Of a stretch of 14,450 nucleotides of DNA, positions 1 through 5,771 are shown one piece after another. The stretch spans positions 1 through 14,450 of the forward strand of contig JAATGW010000364.1 in the NCBI GenBank assembly GCA_015654495.1, in the 5' to 3' direction. The position numbers and the translations under genes were made by a program. Position 1 is the first letter of the stretch; each line of letters begins with the position of its first letter. Under the pieces are notes generated by a model. It was not told the DNA's origin. It ran no database searches and saw only the letters and a list, made by a program, of their open reading frames with translations. This DNA comes from Chitinophagales bacterium (GTDB taxonomy: Bacteria; Bacteroidota; Bacteroidia; Chitinophagales; Chitinophagaceae).

Positions 1-264
1 ATGAAAGAAATCATCGACCTGCATCCTGCTGTTACGGGCTATGCCGCCGAAGCGATCGGCCGGGCAGGTATCCCTGTGCGTAAGTTGCCCGTGCGGGGTG
101 GTACTGATGGATCACGTCTGTCTTTTCTGGGATTGCCCTGTCCGAATATTTTCACGGGTGAAATGGCTTTACACAGCCTGCAGGAATATGTTAGTGTTCA
201 GGATATGGAGAAAGCTGTTGAAACTGTAATACATCTTTCAAAAATATGGGCAGAGAAAAGCTGA
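1..264 (+). CDS. pepT: Peptidase T (tripeptide aminopeptidase), C-terminal part
   Basis: This is the C-terminal 87 residues of an M20-family peptidase T, a cytoplasmic zinc enzyme that removes the N-terminal residue from tripeptides. The segment RGGTDGSRLSFLGLPCPNIF (about residues 32-51) is the family's RGGTDG signature with the following GLPxPNxFTG stretch. The His of ALHS (about residue 58), followed four residues later by a Glu, matches the late metal-ligand region (H-x-x-x-E) of PepT. The ATG at base 1 is almost certainly an internal Met, because the family is about 400 residues long, so the gene starts before the window. It ends in TGA. The next gene is convergent and 36 bp away. Assignment rests on recalled family motifs. 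Confidence 0.88.
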   Translation: MKEIIDLHPAVTGYAAEAIGRAGIPVRKLPVRGGTDGSRLSFLGLPCPNIFTGEMALHSLQEYVSVQDMEKAVETVIHLSKIWAEKS

Positions 265-300
265 GCTTTCCTGTATCATTTAACCCCGGAATCAGCCTGG

Positions 301-666
301 TTATGATGCTGCCATTGTGAGCATTTCATTTCTTTTCCAGATGCGCATATACCAGTAAATCGGGAAACTTGCAATACTGGCAAGCACAAAAAGTACAACC
401 CAGAGTAGTCTTTCGTTTGTATCGATCTCCTGGTTATTAATGGCATGAATTAAATAATATACAAGCAGTCCGAAACTGAGTAAACCCAGGGCCAGTGCGG
501 TTATCACCACGCCCAGCACATCGCCGAAAACAGGAAATGGCATGTTTACAGTTTCGCTCAGCACAGCGTCACGAACCAGAACGATTATGGTAAAAAAATA
601 GATGCAGAGCAGCAGGAATGGAAGAAAGGTAAAAATTCCGAGAATGATTTTGTCGCCCTTGGTCAT
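301..666 (-). CDS. Small three-helix membrane protein, function unknown
   Basis: This is a 121-residue hydrophobic protein that I do not recognise. It has three predicted membrane segments, at about residues 8-31, 49-73 and 88-107. A polar loop with NNQEIDTNERLLW precedes the third helix. The C-terminal pattern, a long hydrophobic run ending in FPIYWYMRIWKR, is loosely like the short membrane domains that start cardiolipin-synthase-type proteins, but there is no catalytic domain. The frame is open upstream to an ATG at 822. I chose the ATG at 666 because the upstream extension runs into the start of the divergent SPFH gene and reads as low-quality protein. No clear ribosome-binding site is visible. 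The gene is convergent with pepT and divergent from the SPFH gene, so it is probably a single-gene unit. Confidence 0.6.
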   Translation of the reverse strand: MTKGDKIILGIFTFLPFLLLCIYFFTIIVLVRDAVLSETVNMPFPVFGDVLGVVITALALGLLSFGLLVYYLIHAINNQEIDTNERLLWVVLFVLASIASFPIYWYMRIWKRNEMLTMAAS

Positions 667-811
667 GGTATAAGATTTTAACCGGTAATGGAATCGTTGA
701 AGTCCCAAGGCTACAGATTGGCAGATCATTAAATTAAAAAAAAAATCTGATGCAAACAAATAGAAAACCGCAAAGCAGGAGGGAAAACCTAACTTGGGGA
801 AAAAATGTGAT

Positions 812-1102
812 ATGGACATCATAAATCCACAGTTAATTTTAATTATCCTGGTCGTTTTTATCGCCTTTTCAGGCCTGCGTACGGTGAAACAGGGTTATGT
901 TGATGTTGTAACCATGTTTGGCAAATACCGGCGCATGATGCGTCCCGGTCTGAATTTCAAAATCCCCGTTCTTGAAAGAGTTTCCAGAAGCGTGAGCATT
1001 CAGAATAAATCTGTTGAGCTGGAATTTCAGGCTGTGACACAGGATCAGGCCAATGTGTATTTCAAAAGCATGTTGCTTTTTTCTGTACAGAATGAAGATT
1101 AG
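812..1102 (+). CDS. SPFH/band-7 (stomatin-like) protein, N-terminal fragment before an in-frame TAG
   Basis: This is the first 96 codons of a stomatin/prohibitin-like membrane scaffold protein. Residues 6-21 form one N-terminal membrane anchor. The band-7 domain follows: KQGYVDVVTMFGKYRRMMRPGLNFKIP is the usual opening (a G-x-Y/K-x-R-x-x-x-PGLxFxIP pattern), then VSIQNKSVELEFQAVTQDQANV. Reading stops at TAG (1100-1102), then resumes in the same frame without other stops to 1744. The product is therefore truncated early in the band-7 domain unless the TAG is read through or is a sequence error. I prefer the ATG at 812; a TTG at 794 in the same frame is also open. A GGGGA stretch at 796-800 lies upstream of 812. 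SPFH proteins are usually about 300 residues, which the joined frame (309 residues plus the stop) would match. Confidence 0.75.
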   Translation: MDIINPQLILIILVVFIAFSGLRTVKQGYVDVVTMFGKYRRMMRPGLNFKIPVLERVSRSVSIQNKSVELEFQAVTQDQANVYFKSMLLFSVQNED

Positions 1103-1150
1103 GAAACGATCAAGAAGGTCGCCTTTAAATTTTTCAGCGAGAAGGACCTG

Positions 1151-1744
1151 ATGCAGGCACTTGTAAGGACCATCGAAGGAACAATCCGGGCCTATGTTGC
1201 CACCAAACGTCAGTCTGAAATTCTCAGCCTTCGCAGAGAAATTGTTTCTTTTGTAAAAGATGAAATTGATGCTTCACTTGAAGCATGGGGCTACCATCTG
1301 ATAGATCTCCAGATCAATGATATCACATTCGACAAAGTGATACTCGATAGTATGAGCCGCGTGGTCGCATCGCATAACCTGAAAGCAGCAGCAGAAAATG
1401 AAGGTCAGGCATTGCTCATTACAAAAACAAAAGGCGCGGAAGCCGAGGGTAATGCAATTAAAATTTCTGCTGAAGCAGAACGCGAAGCTGCAAGGCTACG
1501 CGGTCAGGGTGTAGCGCTGTTTCGTCAGGAAGTTGCCAAAGGTATGACCGAAGCTGCTGAACAACTCAAACAGGCCAATCTTGATACGAATGTTATTCTC
1601 TTCAGTATGTGGACGGAAGCGATCAAAAATTTTGCTGAGGTCGGAAAAGGGAATGTTATTTTTCTTGATGGCAGCAGTAATGGTATGCAGAAGACCATGC
1701 GCGAAATAATCGGGCTGATGAAGGCGGAGCAGATGAACGGATAA
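1151..1744 (+). CDS. SPFH/band-7 (stomatin-like) protein, C-terminal fragment after the in-frame TAG
   Basis: This is the rest of the SPFH gene, in the same frame as the first part. Coding resemblance starts directly after the TAG (1103 on: ETIKKVAFKFFSEKDL), so the first ATG here (1151) is probably not the native start. However, AGAAGGA at 1140-1146 sits four bases before it and could allow re-initiation. Residues 1-70 finish the band-7 domain (ALVRTIEGTIRAYVATKR, LEAWGYHLIDLQINDITFD). Residues 74-145 form an Ala/Glu-rich coiled coil (KAAAENEGQALLITKTK, EAEGNAIKISAEAERE), the oligomerisation region of this family. The tail has FSMWTEAIKNFAEVGKGNVIF. Without the anchor this fragment would not be membrane-tethered. 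It ends in TAA and is followed at once by short tandem repeats. Confidence 0.8.
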   Translation: MQALVRTIEGTIRAYVATKRQSEILSLRREIVSFVKDEIDASLEAWGYHLIDLQINDITFDKVILDSMSRVVASHNLKAAAENEGQALLITKTKGAEAEGNAIKISAEAEREAARLRGQGVALFRQEVAKGMTEAAEQLKQANLDTNVILFSMWTEAIKNFAEVGKGNVIFLDGSSNGMQKTMREIIGLMKAEQMNG

Positions 1745-1746
1745 TT

Positions 1747-1771
1747 AGTCGGGAGTCGGGAGTCGGGAGTC
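1747..1771. repeat. AGTCGGG heptad array, 3.6 copies
   Basis: Three exact tandem copies of the 7-mer AGTCGGG (1747, 1754, 1761) plus a partial AGTC end the array, two bases after the SPFH stop codon. No coding role is apparent. It is the first of three unrelated 7-bp arrays in the 1745-2009 gap. Confidence 0.9.
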
Positions 1772-1778
1772 AACAGCC

Positions 1779-1806
1779 GTTGAACGTTGAACGTTTAACG
1801 TTGAAC
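1779..1806. repeat. GTTGAAC heptad array, 4 copies
   Basis: Four in-phase copies (GTTGAAC, GTTGAAC, GTTTAAC, GTTGAAC) create three palindromic AACGTT hexamers at 1783, 1790 and 1797. Related heptads recur at 5731-5771, 8228-8255 and 13112-13150, and weakly at 10696-10709. Confidence 0.9.
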
Positions 1807-1855
1807 TCCATGTCTTCAGTGTTCTTTTCTATTTACTTCACACTGGCTGTTCCTC

Positions 1856-1883
1856 TTGCCTTTTGCCTCTTGCCTCCTGCCTT
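1856..1883. repeat. TTGCCTY heptad array, 4 copies
   Basis: Four in-phase 7-mers (TTGCCTT, TTGCCTC, TTGCCTC, CTGCCTT) form a pyrimidine-rich stretch. The remainder of the gap, 1884-2009, is AT-rich leader for the ExbB gene. A CATCTTTG at 1931-1938 is one mismatch from the Bacteroidota -7 promoter element (TAnnTTTG), but no TTG lies at the expected upstream spacing, so a promoter there is only suggestive. Confidence 0.85.
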
Positions 1884-2009
1884 TTCTATATAATTTGTTA
1901 ATCCATACCCCATAGGAACAATTTTTGAATCATCTTTGCGCAACTTTATCGTTAAGGGTAAGTCGATACCATATTCTGAACATCATCACGCGATAAAAAA
2001 AATCTATAT

Positions 2010-2717
2010 ATGCCAGGATGGTTTTTGCAGGTGATTACTACAGCCAACAAAGCAACGGATTCTCTTACTACTGCGGCGCAAGCAATTACGCCTCCTAAGG
2101 AAATGCATTTGTGGGATATTCTTAAGTCGGGTGGTCCGTTAATGATTCCGCTGGGTCTTATGTTTGTTACTGCGATATTTTTCTTTTTTGAAAGAAATAT
2201 TGCGATTCGTAAAGCCGGCAAAGTGGATCAGAATTTTATGATGATCATTCGTGATCATATTGTTAATGGAAATATTTCTGCTGCGCGCGGAATGACGCGC
2301 AATACAAATCATCCTGTTGCACGTATAATCGATAAAGGTTTACAACGCATCGGCAAACCGATTGATGCAATTGAACGGAGTATGGAAAACGTGGCTCAGC
2401 TTGAGATGTATAACCTGGAGCGAAATCTGAGTGTGCTTTCAGTGATCGCAAGGGCTGCTCCGATATTTGGTTTTATCGGTACACTGGCCGGACTGATGCA
2501 GTTATTTTTTGATATCAATACAACCGGCGAGTTTGTTTTAAATACGATTGCCGGAGGACTTTATGTAAAACTGGTTACTTCTATTTCCGGTTTGCTCATC
2601 GGATTGCTGGCCTTCCTGGCTCACAGTTATCTGCATACGCAGATTGACAAAACGGCCAATAAGATGGAAGTAGCAGCAGCGGATTTTCTGGATATTTTAC
2701 AGGAACCAACGAGGTAA
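2010..2717 (+). CDS. exbB: MotA/TolQ/ExbB-family proton channel subunit
   Basis: This 235-residue inner-membrane protein is the ion-channel subunit that, with ExbD/TolR, uses proton flow to drive outer-membrane transport or envelope maintenance. Three membrane segments fit the family: about residues 43-61, 143-167 and 185-206. A large cytoplasmic domain (about 65-140) lies between the first two. The core signature APIFGFIGTLAGLMQLF (150-166) corresponds to the conserved APLLGLLGTVxGM of TolQ/ExbB. The third helix begins GGLYVKLVTSISGLLIG. By eye, the Glu found here in E. coli ExbB is not present. The short N-terminal periplasmic part (1-40) is unlike the long signal-peptide form of some Bacteroidota paralogues. 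The ATG at 2010 follows an AT-rich leader without a Shine-Dalgarno, and exbD starts 5 bp after the stop. Whether it serves TonB or Tol cannot be told here. Confidence 0.88.
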   Translation: MPGWFLQVITTANKATDSLTTAAQAITPPKEMHLWDILKSGGPLMIPLGLMFVTAIFFFFERNIAIRKAGKVDQNFMMIIRDHIVNGNISAARGMTRNTNHPVARIIDKGLQRIGKPIDAIERSMENVAQLEMYNLERNLSVLSVIARAAPIFGFIGTLAGLMQLFFDINTTGEFVLNTIAGGLYVKLVTSISGLLIGLLAFLAHSYLHTQIDKTANKMEVAAADFLDILQEPTR

Positions 2718-2722
2718 ACATT

Positions 2723-3121
2723 ATGCGGATAAGAAAAAAGTTCCGGGGCGAAACAGAAGTTTTTACAGATGCACTGAATGATATTCTGTTCATCCTTCTC
2801 ATGTTTTTTCTGATTGTTTCCACACTGGCCAATCCCAATGTGATTAAACTCTCACAACCCAAGAGCAAGAGTGATACAAAGGCGAAACAGAATGTGGTTG
2901 TTTCGGTAGCACAGAATCAGATGTACTATGTAGGCACTACCAGGGTTTCACTGGATTCACTGAAATCAGCATTGCTTCCAGCCATAAAAAAAGAAAAAAC
3001 TGATATACCTACTATTGTAATCAATGCAGATAAAACAGTACCTCTTGATGATGTGGTCGCTGTAATGCGCATTGCACGTGAGCTTGGCGCCCGTACCGTT
3101 CTTTCTGTGGATAAAAACTGA
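2723..3121 (+). CDS. exbD: ExbD/TolR-family proton channel subunit
   Basis: This 132-residue partner of the preceding channel subunit has a short cytoplasmic N-terminus (RIRKKFRGETEVFTDALND), one membrane helix at about residues 20-36 (ILFILLMFFLIVSTLA) and a periplasmic domain to the end. The Asp just before the helix (residue 20, in NDILFILL) aligns with the proton-carrying Asp of ExbD/TolR. The periplasmic part contains the usual IVINADKTVPLDDVVAVMRIARELGA pattern, where the family has DxxxxYxxVxxVMDxxRxxG. Spacing of 5 bp from exbB indicates translation from one message. It ends in TGA, which lies inside a small stem-loop. No TonB or second ExbD follows, as many Bacteroidota operons would have. 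Confidence 0.88.
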   Translation: MRIRKKFRGETEVFTDALNDILFILLMFFLIVSTLANPNVIKLSQPKSKSDTKAKQNVVVSVAQNQMYYVGTTRVSLDSLKSALLPAIKKEKTDIPTIVINADKTVPLDDVVAVMRIARELGARTVLSVDKN

Positions 3122-3137
3122 TCCCGCTTCCGGATCA
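3119..3137 (+). terminator. Weak stem-loop at the end of exbD
   Basis: TGATCC (3119-3124) pairs exactly with GGATCA (3132-3137) around a 7-nt loop. The stem includes the exbD stop codon. It is followed by ATCTTC rather than a true U-run, so at best it is a weak terminator or a transcript-end stabiliser. Confidence 0.25.
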
Positions 3138-3174
3138 ATCTTCAAAGGTTGCGATAGTTTCCTAAATTCGCTTC

Positions 3175-4041
3175 ATGACACTGAAAGCTGCACAGCAGCT
3201 CCTGCGAAAATCATTGACAGAAATTTATGAAGCCCGTGAAGCTGCCAATATCAGCTTTATAGTTATGCAAAAACTTACCGGTCTTGACCGTTCAGGGATA
3301 CTGGCCAATGGTGAAATTGAATTATCTGAAACTGAATCTGAACTTTTTGACAAATACATTCACGAACTGGTGGAGTACCGGCCTGTGCAGTATGTGCTTG
3401 GAGAAACCTGGTTTGCAGGAATGAAATTCTTTGTTGACGAAAGTGTACTTATCCCAAGACCCGAAACAGAAGAGCTGGTCGACTGGGCGGTAGGTTGGCT
3501 GAGAAAGCACGGCAATATTAATGGAAAAAGAGTGATTGACATCGGGACGGGCAGTGGATGTATTGCGGTTTCATTGAAAAAATTTTTCCCGGAAGCGGAG
3601 GTATGCGCAATTGACATAAGCGAAGCTGCATTGGCTACTGCCCGAAAAAATGCAGAATTTCACAATACAGAAATTAATTTCAGTCTGGTTGATATTGCTG
3701 ATACGGAATCAGGTTCTGCACTCAGGGATTTTGATCTTGTTATTAGTAATCCACCTTATATCCCGCTGACAGACCAATCTGAAATGAATCCGAATGTACT
3801 CAGGTACGAGCCGCATAAAGCTCTTTTTGTTTATAGCGAAGATCCGCTTCAGTTCTATAGACAAATCGCCGATTATTTCATTTCTTCTGCAAAGCCTGGC
3901 GCTGCATTGTTTTTTGAAACTCATGAGCAGTATGCCAATGAAGTAATGCAGGTGCTTCGTGATAAAGGGTTTCATCATACTGAACTAAAAAAAGATATGC
4001 AGGGAAAAGACCGCATGATCTCTGCATTCATCAATCCCTGA
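3175..4041 (+). CDS. prmC: Peptide chain release factor N5-glutamine methyltransferase (PrmC/HemK)
   Basis: This 288-residue cytoplasmic enzyme uses S-adenosylmethionine to methylate the Gln of the GGQ motif in release factors RF1 and RF2, which raises termination efficiency. The helical N-terminal substrate-recognition domain is about residues 1-75. The linker LIPRPETEELVDW (92-104) is the classic PRPETE block. The SAM-binding loop is DIGTGSGCIAVSL (122-134), and an acidic strand end follows (AIDIS, 145-149). The catalytic NPPYIP motif is at 192-197. Length and motif order match the family throughout. The ATG at 3175 lies 53 bp after exbD with no Shine-Dalgarno. TAAATTCG at 3163-3170 is one base from the Bacteroidota -7 promoter element and would give a near-leaderless transcript, but the upstream element is not evident. 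Confidence 0.95.
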   Translation: MTLKAAQQLLRKSLTEIYEAREAANISFIVMQKLTGLDRSGILANGEIELSETESELFDKYIHELVEYRPVQYVLGETWFAGMKFFVDESVLIPRPETEELVDWAVGWLRKHGNINGKRVIDIGTGSGCIAVSLKKFFPEAEVCAIDISEAALATARKNAEFHNTEINFSLVDIADTESGSALRDFDLVISNPPYIPLTDQSEMNPNVLRYEPHKALFVYSEDPLQFYRQIADYFISSAKPGAALFFETHEQYANEVMQVLRDKGFHHTELKKDMQGKDRMISAFINP

Positions 4042-4073
4042 TTAATTTGCAGGTCAGTTTCTAATTCGTTCCT

Positions 4074-5135
4074 TTGCAATCCGTGAATCAGCATGAACAA
4101 TACATACACCGTTGTCTGCAGCTTGCAGCAGCAGGAGCTGGTAATACAGCACCGAATCCAATGGTTGGCGCCGTGCTTGTTTATCAGGACCGCATTATTG
4201 GTGAAGGATACCACGAAAAAAATGGCGGACCACATGCAGAAGTAAACTGCCTTAATTCTGTTGCTGCTGAAAATAAATCGCTGATCCCTGAATCGACAAT
4301 TTATGTGTCGCTTGAACCTTGTGCGCATTTCGGCAAAACTCCCCCATGTGCCGACCTCATCATAAAAAATAATATCAGAAAAGTAGTGATCGGGGTGAGG
4401 GACCCTTTTCCGGAGGTTGACGGAAAGGGAATTGAAAAATTACAGCGTGCGGGAATTGAGATCACTACAGGAATTCTTGAAAGGGAAGCGAGGGAAATCA
4501 ACAGGAGATTTTTCAGATTCCATCAATCTAAAAGACCTTATATCATTCTGAAATGGGCTCAGACCGCTGACAGAATCATCGGGGATACTAATAAGCGATT
4601 AATGATATCAGGCCAGGCAACAAATTTGCTTGTACATCGCTGGCGGGCTGAAGAGGCCGCTATCCTCGTAGGAGCAAATACAGCTCTTCGTGATGATCCC
4701 CTACTTACAACAAGATTATGGCCAGGAAAAAATCCCGTACGGATAGTACTGGATCCGCAATGCAGACTGCCCCTGGATCTTCGGGTGTTCAATGGCGAAA
4801 GTGAAACTGTTATTTTCAACAATTCGCGTTCTGATAAAAATTTTCATGGAGAATGGATCATGCTCAGCGATACAGCTGATTTTATCAGCGAGTTATGTGA
4901 TAATCTCTATCTCCGGAATATTCAAAGTGTTTTAATCGAAGGGGGTGCGGATACATTGAACAGGTTTATAGCTGCTGGCACATGGGATGAAGCCCGGACA
5001 ATTACAGCCACAAAAACTTTTGCCGGTTCCGGCATTAGTGCTCCGGTACAAGCCGGATTTCTTCATATTCATCAGGAGATTCTTGGAGATGACCAAATAG
5101 ACTATTTTGAACCCGGCGGGAACCACGCGATTTGA
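4074..5135 (+). CDS. ribD: Bifunctional riboflavin biosynthesis deaminase/reductase RibD
   Basis: This 353-residue cytoplasmic enzyme carries out the second and third steps of riboflavin synthesis: deamination of the diaminopyrimidine made from GTP, then NADPH-dependent reduction of the ribosyl chain. The deaminase domain spans about residues 7-145. Its zinc site is visible as HAE (54-56) and PCxxxGKTPPC (82-92, Cys 83 and 92), and APNPMVGAVLV (26-36) is also typical. The reductase domain (about 155-340) shows RPYIILKWAQTADRIIG, ILVGANTALRDDPLLTTR and VLIEGGADTLNRF. No in-frame ATG precedes the conserved N-terminus. Usable starts are TTG at 4074 or GTG at 4083, and the choice is open. The gap after prmC is only about 32 bp, too short for an FMN riboswitch. 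It ends in TGA, 11 bp before the next start. Confidence 0.93.
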   Translation: MQSVNQHEQYIHRCLQLAAAGAGNTAPNPMVGAVLVYQDRIIGEGYHEKNGGPHAEVNCLNSVAAENKSLIPESTIYVSLEPCAHFGKTPPCADLIIKNNIRKVVIGVRDPFPEVDGKGIEKLQRAGIEITTGILEREAREINRRFFRFHQSKRPYIILKWAQTADRIIGDTNKRLMISGQATNLLVHRWRAEEAAILVGANTALRDDPLLTTRLWPGKNPVRIVLDPQCRLPLDLRVFNGESETVIFNNSRSDKNFHGEWIMLSDTADFISELCDNLYLRNIQSVLIEGGADTLNRFIAAGTWDEARTITATKTFAGSGISAPVQAGFLHIHQEILGDDQIDYFEPGGNHAI

Positions 5136-5146
5136 AGTACAAGGAT

Positions 5147-5755
5147 ATGAGTCAACCCACCCATTATCAAACAATCGAGACCACAGGAACTGCCGGTTTT
5201 GAAGATCGCGGCAGCCGGTTTATCGGTTATGCTTTCCCGGTAAAATCAGTTGCTGATTTCAAGAAGCTGATAACTGATATTAAGAAGGAACATGCGAAAG
5301 CAACCCACCACTGTTTTGCTTATCGGATTGGGCTCGAAGGAAATGAATATCGTGCCAGTGATGATGGGGAGCCTTCCGGCTCTGCAGGCAGACCGATTCT
5401 TGGGCAAATAGACAGTAAGGGTCTGACAGATATTCTGGTTATTGTTGTACGGTATTACGGCGTAACGATGCTCGGCATACCCGGTCTGATCAATGCATAT
5501 AAGACGACAGCTTCACTCACTTTGCAGGTAACGCCCGCCGTTAGAAAAGCGGTGGAAAAGAATTATACGCTGCAGTTTGACTATACAAAAATGAATGAAG
5601 TAATGACAATACTGAAACGATTTGGCTGTACCATTCATTCACAGGAAATGCAGTTATTTTGTTCTTTTGAAGTTGGCGTAGCAGTTGAAAGTCAGCAGGA
5701 TTTTTATAAACAGATGAAAGAAATTCAAGGGTTAACGCTGGACGTTTTACGTTAA
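5147..5755 (+). CDS. YigZ/IMPACT-family (UPF0029) protein
   Basis: This 202-residue protein belongs to the YigZ/IMPACT family, whose bacterial biochemical role is not firmly settled. The family signature is clear: SRFIGYAFPV (23-32), THHCFAYRIG (53-62), ASDDGEPSGSAGRPIL (70-85) and IVVRYYGVTMLGIPGL (99-114). The last block normally reads VVRYYGGTxLGxxGL; here the second Gly is Val. The C-terminal half (about 130-200) is the ferredoxin-like extension common in bacterial members. ATG 5147 is preferred over the in-frame TTG at 5132, which overlaps the ribD stop. AAGGA lies at 5141-5145. The last eight or so codons, including the TAA, lie inside the heptad repeat at 5731-5771. It faces the permease gene tail to tail with only 10 bp between. 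Confidence 0.88.
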   Translation: MSQPTHYQTIETTGTAGFEDRGSRFIGYAFPVKSVADFKKLITDIKKEHAKATHHCFAYRIGLEGNEYRASDDGEPSGSAGRPILGQIDSKGLTDILVIVVRYYGVTMLGIPGLINAYKTTASLTLQVTPAVRKAVEKNYTLQFDYTKMNEVMTILKRFGCTIHSQEMQLFCSFEVGVAVESQQDFYKQMKEIQGLTLDVLR

Positions 5756-5771
5756 ACGTTCAACGTTATTC
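5731..5771. repeat. Degenerate ACGTTNA heptads between convergent genes
   Basis: ACG recurs at exact 7-base steps five times (5735, 5742, 5749, 5756, 5763), giving GTTAACG, CTGGACG, TTTTACG, TTAAACG and TTCAACG. The array contains the stop codon of the YigZ-family gene and reaches the stop codon of the opposing permease gene, so it spans the whole convergent junction. CGTTT and AAACG within it can pair. Confidence 0.75.

Noticed and set aside
666..811. Divergent promoters between the small membrane protein and the SPFH gene
   Set aside because: Partial matches to the -7 element exist, but none pairs with an upstream TTG at proper spacing on either strand.
667..822. N-terminal extension of the small membrane protein to an ATG at 822 on the minus strand
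   Set aside because: It overlaps the start of the divergent SPFH gene, and the extra residues look like translated non-coding sequence; ATG 666 gives a clean three-helix protein.
1525..1773. Open frame antisense to the SPFH gene
   Set aside because: Shadow of the well-supported plus-strand gene; low-complexity residues and no family resemblance.
1747..1883. CRISPR-like array
   Set aside because: Units are 7 bp, directly adjacent and without spacers; no cas genes are present.
4042..4073. FMN riboswitch ahead of ribD
   Set aside because: Only about 32 bases separate prmC and ribD, far too few for the RFN element, and no conserved parts are seen.
3975..4328. 117-codon minus-strand frame across the prmC/ribD junction
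   Set aside because: It overlaps two clear plus-strand genes and shows no recognisable protein pattern.
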